This document shows, in pieces, positions 58,602-64,000 of a stretch of DNA of 64,000 nucleotides. The DNA comes from Flavobacterium chilense (lineage in GTDB: Bacteria > Bacteroidota > Bacteroidia > Flavobacteriales > Flavobacteriaceae). The position numbers and the translations under genes were made by a program. The number at the start of each line of letters is the position of its first letter. The stretch's first letter is position 1. The DNA is taken from assembly GCF_001602525.1 (NCBI RefSeq), contig NZ_LSYT01000010.1, positions 1-64,000 on the forward strand. The letters run 5' to 3'. Under the pieces are notes generated by a model, which saw only the letters and a program-made list of their open reading frames with translations, was not told where the DNA came from and did not search any database.

Positions 58602-61340
58602 ATGAGAATATTTACCATACTCCTATTATTTTTCGGTTTTAATCAATTAATCTATTCACAAGATCAAAAGAACAATGTTAATCTTAGTTTTAGCAATATA
58701 AACAGGATCGAGGTTTTAAAGAAAATTGAAACTTCGACTGGTTATCGATTCTACTTTCAGGAAAATTGGTTCGATAAAAATGTTTTAATATCAGGCAGCT
58801 ATTCCAATAAGAACATACAAGAGGTATTAAACAAAGTTTTTGAAGATACAGACCTTAACTTTTTTATTGACAAGAATAAAATCATCTTAACAAAAAACAG
58901 TATTATCAACGATAAGTTTGATAATAACAAACCTAATGGTAAAAACATTCCTGTTTTTTTTCAGCAGTACGATTCTGTCAAAAAGAACAAAACAGAAGAA
59001 ACAGCTCCAATTGCATTAATTGGCAAAGAAAGCATAGGTTCTAACGTAGATTTATACACTATTTCTGGTCACATAACCGATTTAAAAAACGAAAAACATT
59101 TAACAGACATAACAGTCAAAGTAAAAAACACTAACATCACAACTGTTACAAACAGCGAAGGATTTTATAGCTTGAAACTCCCTGAAGGACTTGCCACAAT
59201 CGAAATTGAATCATTATTATACAACAATACATCCCGTAAAATAATGGTTTACAGTAATGGAACTTTGGACTTTTCTATCATTGAAAAAATAAATCAGCTA
59301 AAAGAAGTTGTTGTAAAAGGAAAAAATAGTCAAAATATTAGAACAGCTATAACAGGAGTTACTACAATTGAAGCCGAAGGTGTAAAAACTGTTCCTTTAG
59401 TACTTGGAGAGCGAGATGTATTAAAAATTGCGTTAACAATTCCCGGGATAAAAACTGCTGGCGAAGGTTCTTCTGGATTTAATGTGCGTGGAGGAAAAGA
59501 AGATCAGAACTTAATGTTACTAGATAACGGAACAATATACAATCCTGCTCACCTTTTTGGTTTCTTCTCTTCGCTTAACCCTTATACTATAAACAAAGTA
59601 GACATCTATAAAGGAGGCATACCATCAGAATTTGGAGGCAGATTATCATCTGTTTTTGATATCACTTCCAAGAATGGTAATACCGAAAAAATTTCCGGCG
59701 AAGGAGGAATTGGTCCGGTAACAAGTAATCTTACTGCTTCAATTCCTGTTGTAAAAGGAAAAGCAAGTTTATTAGTAGGAGGAAGAGCAACCTATTCGGA
59801 TTGGATTTTAAAATCATTAGATGATGAAAATCTAAAAAATAGCCAGGCTTCATTTTATGACTTATTTGCAAAATATACGCACAAAATAAACAAAAATAAT
59901 TCAGTTGAAGGGACAGGTTATTATAGTAAAGACAAATACACTATAACTCCTGATTCTTTATATCAATACAGCAATCGCCTTGTTTCTTTAAAATGGAAAC
60001 ATTCCTTTAACGAAAAAAACAATAGCGAATTCAATGTGTCTAATAGTGAGTATAAATTCAGTATTAATTACGAATCAGCAAATCCTGAATCGTTTATTTT
60101 TAAATATAAAATAGATGAAACTCAGGCAAGTTTGAAATTTAACAGCGAATTAAACAGTAAACATAAATTCACATACGGAATATCAAGCAAATTATACAAA
60201 GTAAATCCGGGAGAAATAAGTCCAAATGGAGAATCATTAGTTACTCCAATAAAAATTGACAATGAAAAAGGACTGGAATCTGCAGTATTTTTTTCAGATA
60301 AATTTAAGATTACCGAAAAACTTTTACTGGACATCGGAGCACGATATTCTCTATATGCTGCATTAGGAGAGTCTACTCAGAAAATTTATCAGGATGGTGT
60401 TCCTAAGACGCCTTCAACTGTTATAGAAGAAAAAAAATATGGCAATAATGAAGTAATTAATACTACTGGAGGTTTTGAACCACGAATTGCTTTAAGATAC
60501 ATTTTCGATGAAAGCTTATTTGTAAAAGCAGGTTTTGATAAAAATTACCAATATATTCACCTTTTAACCAACAATACAACCCAATCACCAACTGATACAT
60601 GGAAATTATCTGATTTAAATGTAAAACCAGAAAGCGGATTACAATATTCATTAGGAATTTTCAAAAAACTAGATTATAAAGACATCGAATTAAGTCTTGA
60701 AGGTTACTACAAAACATCTAAAAACATTTTAGATTATAAAGTTGGAGCAAATTTACTTTTAAACAAAGATCTGGAAACAGAGTTGTTACAAGGCGATGGA
60801 AAAGCTTACGGTGTTGAGTTTTTATTAAAAAAATCAGTTGGAAGACTTAATGGATGGATTGGTTATACTTACTCCAGAACGTTTATAAAACTTGACAGTC
60901 AGTTTAATGATGAAAAAGTAAACAATGGAGCTTATTTTCCAACTAATTTTGACAAACCTCATGATGTAAGTATTGTGATGAATTACAAATTCACACATCG
61001 TTATAGCTTTTCATCCAATTTTGTATATCAAACAGGAAGACCGATAACGTATCCTATTGGAAAATACAACTATAACGGAGCTGAATATACACTATATAGT
61101 GATCGAAACAAATACAGAATACCGGATTATTACAGATTAGATATAGGATTAAATATTGAAGGAAATCATAAAATAAAAAAATTAGCACATAGTTTCTGGA
61201 ATATTTCTGTTTACAATGTACTTGGAAGAAATAATCCATATTCTATCTTTTTTGTAACAAAAGAAGGAGAGGTAAAGGCCTACAAAACCTCTATTTTTTC
61301 TGTCCCAATACCAACAATTACTTATAATTTTAAATTTTAA
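58602..61340 (+). CDS. TonB-dependent receptor with STN and carboxypeptidase-like domains
   Basis: 912 aa. Signal peptide 1-19 (LIYSQ). STN domain about 28-98 (INRIEVLKKIETSTGYRFYF, IQEVLNKVFEDTDLNFF). CarboxypepD_reg domain about 153-230 (YTISGHITDLKNEKHLTD). Plug about 245-360 (FNVRGGKEDQNLMLLDNGTI, NKVDIYKGGIPSEFGGRLSS). A barrel follows to the terminal Phe. It imports an unknown ligand through the outer membrane. The next two genes are a DUF4249 lipoprotein and a plug-domain protein, a combination recurrent in Bacteroidota. No FecIR-type sigma/anti-sigma pair adjoins it, so the STN domain is not evidence of transcriptional signalling here. Confidence 0.95.
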   Translation: MRIFTILLLFFGFNQLIYSQDQKNNVNLSFSNINRIEVLKKIETSTGYRFYFQENWFDKNVLISGSYSNKNIQEVLNKVFEDTDLNFFIDKNKIILTKNSIINDKFDNNKPNGKNIPVFFQQYDSVKKNKTEETAPIALIGKESIGSNVDLYTISGHITDLKNEKHLTDITVKVKNTNITTVTNSEGFYSLKLPEGLATIEIESLLYNNTSRKIMVYSNGTLDFSIIEKINQLKEVVVKGKNSQNIRTAITGVTTIEAEGVKTVPLVLGERDVLKIALTIPGIKTAGEGSSGFNVRGGKEDQNLMLLDNGTIYNPAHLFGFFSSLNPYTINKVDIYKGGIPSEFGGRLSSVFDITSKNGNTEKISGEGGIGPVTSNLTASIPVVKGKASLLVGGRATYSDWILKSLDDENLKNSQASFYDLFAKYTHKINKNNSVEGTGYYSKDKYTITPDSLYQYSNRLVSLKWKHSFNEKNNSEFNVSNSEYKFSINYESANPESFIFKYKIDETQASLKFNSELNSKHKFTYGISSKLYKVNPGEISPNGESLVTPIKIDNEKGLESAVFFSDKFKITEKLLLDIGARYSLYAALGESTQKIYQDGVPKTPSTVIEEKKYGNNEVINTTGGFEPRIALRYIFDESLFVKAGFDKNYQYIHLLTNNTTQSPTDTWKLSDLNVKPESGLQYSLGIFKKLDYKDIELSLEGYYKTSKNILDYKVGANLLLNKDLETELLQGDGKAYGVEFLLKKSVGRLNGWIGYTYSRTFIKLDSQFNDEKVNNGAYFPTNFDKPHDVSIVMNYKFTHRYSFSSNFVYQTGRPITYPIGKYNYNGAEYTLYSDRNKYRIPDYYRLDIGLNIEGNHKIKKLAHSFWNISVYNVLGRNNPYSIFFVTKEGEVKAYKTSIFSVPIPTITYNFKF

Positions 61341-61346
61341 AAGGTT

Positions 61347-62570
61347 ATGAAAAAAAGCCTCCTATATAGATCTCTTATCACCATAATTCTTTCATCAGTA
61401 TTAGGTTGTACAACGCCATACCAATATCAAGCAAATGGTTTTGAAGATGCTGTCGTAATTGAAGCAACCCTTACAAATCAATTTAAAACCCAAGAAATAA
61501 AAGTTTCGAGAACATACAAACTTGAAGAAAAAACGCCCACTTTTGAAAGCAAAGCCGTAGTTTTTATAACAGATGATATTGGCAACAAATATGACTTTAA
61601 AGAAAGTGGACAACTTTATGTTTCTATAAGTCAATTCCAGGCAAGTCCGGATCGTACATATCAATTGCATATTCGCACAAGCAATGGAAGATCCTATATT
61701 TCGACTACTGAAAAATTACCCCAACAAACTCAAATTGATAAATTAGAATCTAATGCTATAACAAAAAACGGGCAACTTGGGATAGAAATCACTGTAAACA
61801 GTTCAGACCCTACCAATAATTCAAGATATTACAGATATGAATACGAAGAAACGTATAAAATTATTGCCCCAAAATGGTATTATCAAAAAGCTGTTCCTGT
61901 ACTGTATCCTGCCGGTTCAAATCCAAAAGGCAGAGTCGATCTTTTAGAAAGAAAAGAAGAAGCCCGAATTTGCTTTTCAAGTCGAAAATCAAATGAATTA
62001 ATCTTAACAAATACCAATCAACTTGCCCAAGATAAAGTAACTGATTTTCCTGTTAGATTTATTAGCAGTAATGATCCAATCATTAGAAGCAGATATAGTA
62101 TTTTAGTAAAACAATACGTTCAAAGTCTGGCAGCCCATACTTTTTTTGAAACTCTAAAAGAAATATCAAATACAGGAAGTATTTTATCACAAACTCAACC
62201 TGGCTTTTTTTACGGCAACATCAACCCCGTTGACAATCCGGGAGAAAAAGTAATTGGCTATTTTGATGTTTCTTCTTATTCAGAAAAAAGATTATTTTTC
62301 AATTTTACAGATGTTCTTCCCGGACAATTAATCCCTCCTTATCAATATAATTGCCCTGCCCCGATTCCGGATGGAGATGTCAAAAATTACATATTTACAT
62401 ATTGCTTTGGCCCACCTGACTGTCAAGGTAATATAATACTTGATTTACTCGGCACAGGATTAAAAACATATTTCCCTGACGAAAGCGGAGATTATATCTT
62501 ATACCCTATCGAATGCGGAGACTGTACTTCATTTTCATCAAACATAAAACCATCATTTTGGATAGATTAA
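61347..62570 (+). CDS. DUF4249 lipoprotein
   Basis: 407 aa. Lipoprotein signal with Cys21 (SSVLGCTTPYQ). The family pattern is clear: FEDAVVIEATLTNQFKTQEI, KAVVFITDDIGNKYDFKES, TYQLHIRTSNGRSYISTTEK, and the Cys-rich end ECGDCTSFSS. DUF4249 proteins accompany TonB receptors of this type and probably sit on the outer membrane as accessory binding proteins. It starts 6 bp after the receptor stop and overlaps the following gene by 13 bp, so all three are co-transcribed. Confidence 0.92.
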   Translation: MKKSLLYRSLITIILSSVLGCTTPYQYQANGFEDAVVIEATLTNQFKTQEIKVSRTYKLEEKTPTFESKAVVFITDDIGNKYDFKESGQLYVSISQFQASPDRTYQLHIRTSNGRSYISTTEKLPQQTQIDKLESNAITKNGQLGIEITVNSSDPTNNSRYYRYEYEETYKIIAPKWYYQKAVPVLYPAGSNPKGRVDLLERKEEARICFSSRKSNELILTNTNQLAQDKVTDFPVRFISSNDPIIRSRYSILVKQYVQSLAAHTFFETLKEISNTGSILSQTQPGFFYGNINPVDNPGEKVIGYFDVSSYSEKRLFFNFTDVLPGQLIPPYQYNCPAPIPDGDVKNYIFTYCFGPPDCQGNIILDLLGTGLKTYFPDESGDYILYPIECGDCTSFSSNIKPSFWID

Positions 62571-64000
62571 AACATATAATAATTATAGCTTTAACAGTTA
62601 GTTTTCAGCAAACTTCCTTTGCTCAGAAAACCAGTACTGTCACTGAACTGAACCAAATAGACCGAAAACTAAATGAGTCACTTTATGTTAGCACTAATAC
62701 CAATTCATATCTGACAGGAGAAATTCTTTTATATAAAATGTTTTGTATCAATAAATCAACAAATACAATATCAGATTATAGTAAGGTCGCTTATTTACAA
62801 CTTGTAGACAGTAATAAAAAAACTGTTTTTACTCATAAACTCTTTTTAGAGAATGGCACTGCCAATGGTGATTTTTTTATTCCAACAACCCTGGAAACCG
62901 GGAACTATAAACTGATAGGATATACAAACTGGATGCTCAATAAAAAGGCACCTGAATATTGTAATATTGATATTTATATTGTTAATCCGTACAAGGAAAA
63001 ACTAACCAATACAGTCTCTCAAAAACAATCTGCTACAGGAGAAATCAAAACTAACGAAAACATCTCTTTTGACTTAAAAAACAAAGAATATAAAACCCGA
63101 GATTTGATAGAATTGAAAATCAACACAAGTTCTGACGAGTTTGCAAAAGGTAATTATACACTTTCAATTAGAAAAAAAGATGGTTTCCTATCTGAGAATA
63201 AACCAACCTTTGAAACAGTCAATTCTAATAAAAATTTTGATAACGAAATAAAAAACACTGATTTTATATTACCAGAATTACGTGGTGAAATAATTTCCGG
63301 GAAAATATCCTCTAAAGGTTCCGATGTTAAAAACAAAAAAATTGCCCTTTCTATAGTAGGTAAAAACAACAATTTAAAGCTAACTAAAACAGATACTGAA
63401 GGCAGATTTATTTTTAATCTGGAAAAGCCAAATCCTGGTTCGAATATAATTGTTCAGATTATTGAAGATAACAAACAGGATTATACTGTTGAAATTGACA
63501 AACAAAAAGAAATTGATTTCTCAAATCTAACATTTGCCACTCTTCAGTTCGATTCTGATTTTAAACAAAACATATCTGAAAGACTGATTTCAAGTCAAAT
63601 TGAGAATGCTTATTATAATGTTAAGAAAGATAGCTTACTGGCTTCAACTGATACAATTCCTTTTTATGGTAATTTATCAAAAGAATACAAACTGGATGCC
63701 TTTACAAGATTCCCAACCATGGAAGAAACCATAACCGAAGTTGTTTATGGTACCTATTTTACAAAAAACAAAAACAATTACTCTATTCACGTTTATGATT
63801 ATGATCCAAACTATGAATCAGAGTTACCTGCTTTAATCGTTGTTGACGGATTAATTATAGAAGATCTTAGCGAGCTTTTTGCTTACAATCCTAAAAATAT
63901 TTATAAAGTTAATGTTGTTAAGGGAATTTACTATTATGGAGCAAAATCTTTTAATGGTGTAGTTGTATTCACTACAAAAAACGGAGATTATGACACCAAA
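62558..64000 (+). CDS. Secreted MG2/plug-domain-like protein, 5' part (runs off right edge)
   Basis: 481 codons are visible and the frame is open to the edge. The likely start is TTG at 62558, overlapping the DUF4249 stop, because it opens a signal peptide (MDRLKHIIIIALTVSFQQTS, then FAQK). Next come macroglobulin-like beta-sandwich strands (YLTGEILLYKMFCIN, TLETGNYKLIGYTNW, GRFIFNLEKPNPGSN). Near the edge is a TonB-plug-like stretch (PALIVVDGLIIEDLSEL, KSFNGVVVFTTKNGD). Such proteins often follow DUF4249 genes. They may help present the ligand to the receptor; the role is unproven. Confidence 0.85.
   Translation, partial: MDRLKHIIIIALTVSFQQTSFAQKTSTVTELNQIDRKLNESLYVSTNTNSYLTGEILLYKMFCINKSTNTISDYSKVAYLQLVDSNKKTVFTHKLFLENGTANGDFFIPTTLETGNYKLIGYTNWMLNKKAPEYCNIDIYIVNPYKEKLTNTVSQKQSATGEIKTNENISFDLKNKEYKTRDLIELKINTSSDEFAKGNYTLSIRKKDGFLSENKPTFETVNSNKNFDNEIKNTDFILPELRGEIISGKISSKGSDVKNKKIALSIVGKNNNLKLTKTDTEGRFIFNLEKPNPGSNIIVQIIEDNKQDYTVEIDKQKEIDFSNLTFATLQFDSDFKQNISERLISSQIENAYYNVKKDSLLASTDTIPFYGNLSKEYKLDAFTRFPTMEETITEVVYGTYFTKNKNNYSIHVYDYDPNYESELPALIVVDGLIIEDLSELFAYNPKNIYKVNVVKGIYYYGAKSFNGVVVFTTKNGDYDTK

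Noticed and set aside
58602..61340. FecA-FecR-FecI type cell-surface signalling because of the STN domain
   Set aside because: No ECF sigma factor or anti-sigma gene is adjacent, and STN domains are also common in receptors without signalling roles.

Overview
The window looks like a chromosomal segment of a Flavobacterium (Bacteroidota), probably close to the F. johnsoniae group. The DNA is AT-rich. Shine-Dalgarno sequences are essentially absent, and many start regions carry the Bacteroidota -7 box TAnnTTTG, sometimes with a TTG -33 element. The gene set is typical of the phylum: a giant SprB-like adhesin, PorT of the type IX secretion system, the lipoprotein TamL, DUF5686, DUF4249, 2TM and HYC_CC_PP proteins, exosortase F, and two TonB-dependent receptors. 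No tRNA, rRNA, CRISPR array, insertion sequence, integrase or phage gene was seen.

Layout. 1-8345 (minus) is the 5' part of a giant secreted repeat protein that runs off the left edge. 9018-17634 (minus) holds a membrane pyrophosphatase with an unusual cysteine-rich tail, soluble pyrophosphatase, an AlkA-type glycosylase, an acyltransferase, a DUF5686 outer-membrane protein and pyruvate dehydrogenase E1 beta. 18125-23115 holds etfB-etfA, a bifunctional-nuclease protein, thyA, a small glycogen-binding-domain protein (minus), a 2TM protein and folA. 23699-30532 holds ubiE-porT, a SpoU methyltransferase (minus) divergent from tamL, fbaA and accD. 30627-34180 (minus) holds a JmjC-like cupin, an alcohol dehydrogenase and a MacB/FtsX permease. 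34347-41587 is purH followed by the rod-shape cluster mreB-mreC-mreD-PBP2-rodA. 41819-46564 (minus) is DedA, a metal-handling group (HMA protein, TonB receptor, HYC_CC_PP protein) and the exosortase F pair. 46637-51546 holds a GAF-type methionine sulfoxide reductase, two YwqK-repeat paralogues (one with a TonB C-terminus), rpsO and pnp. 51646-53785 is a fatty acid desaturase divergent from an HTH regulator with a clear shared operator. 54023-57668 is an orphan small protein, a TPR histidine kinase, a LytTR response regulator and a small membrane protein. 57864-64000 is an outer-membrane uptake cluster: unknown secreted protein, STN/TonB receptor, DUF4249 lipoprotein and a plug-domain protein cut by the right edge.

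Most of the window is core genome with conserved synteny. I did not find a clearly new multi-gene system. The best leads are regulatory and structural: the palindromic operator between desaturase and regulator; three intergenic spacers built as self-complementary short-period repeats (before etfA, thyA and accD); a G-less-loop hairpin ahead of pnp; a palindromic micro-ORF ahead of rpsO; an AccD lacking its zinc-finger cysteines; and a cysteine-rich tail on the ion-pumping pyrophosphatase.
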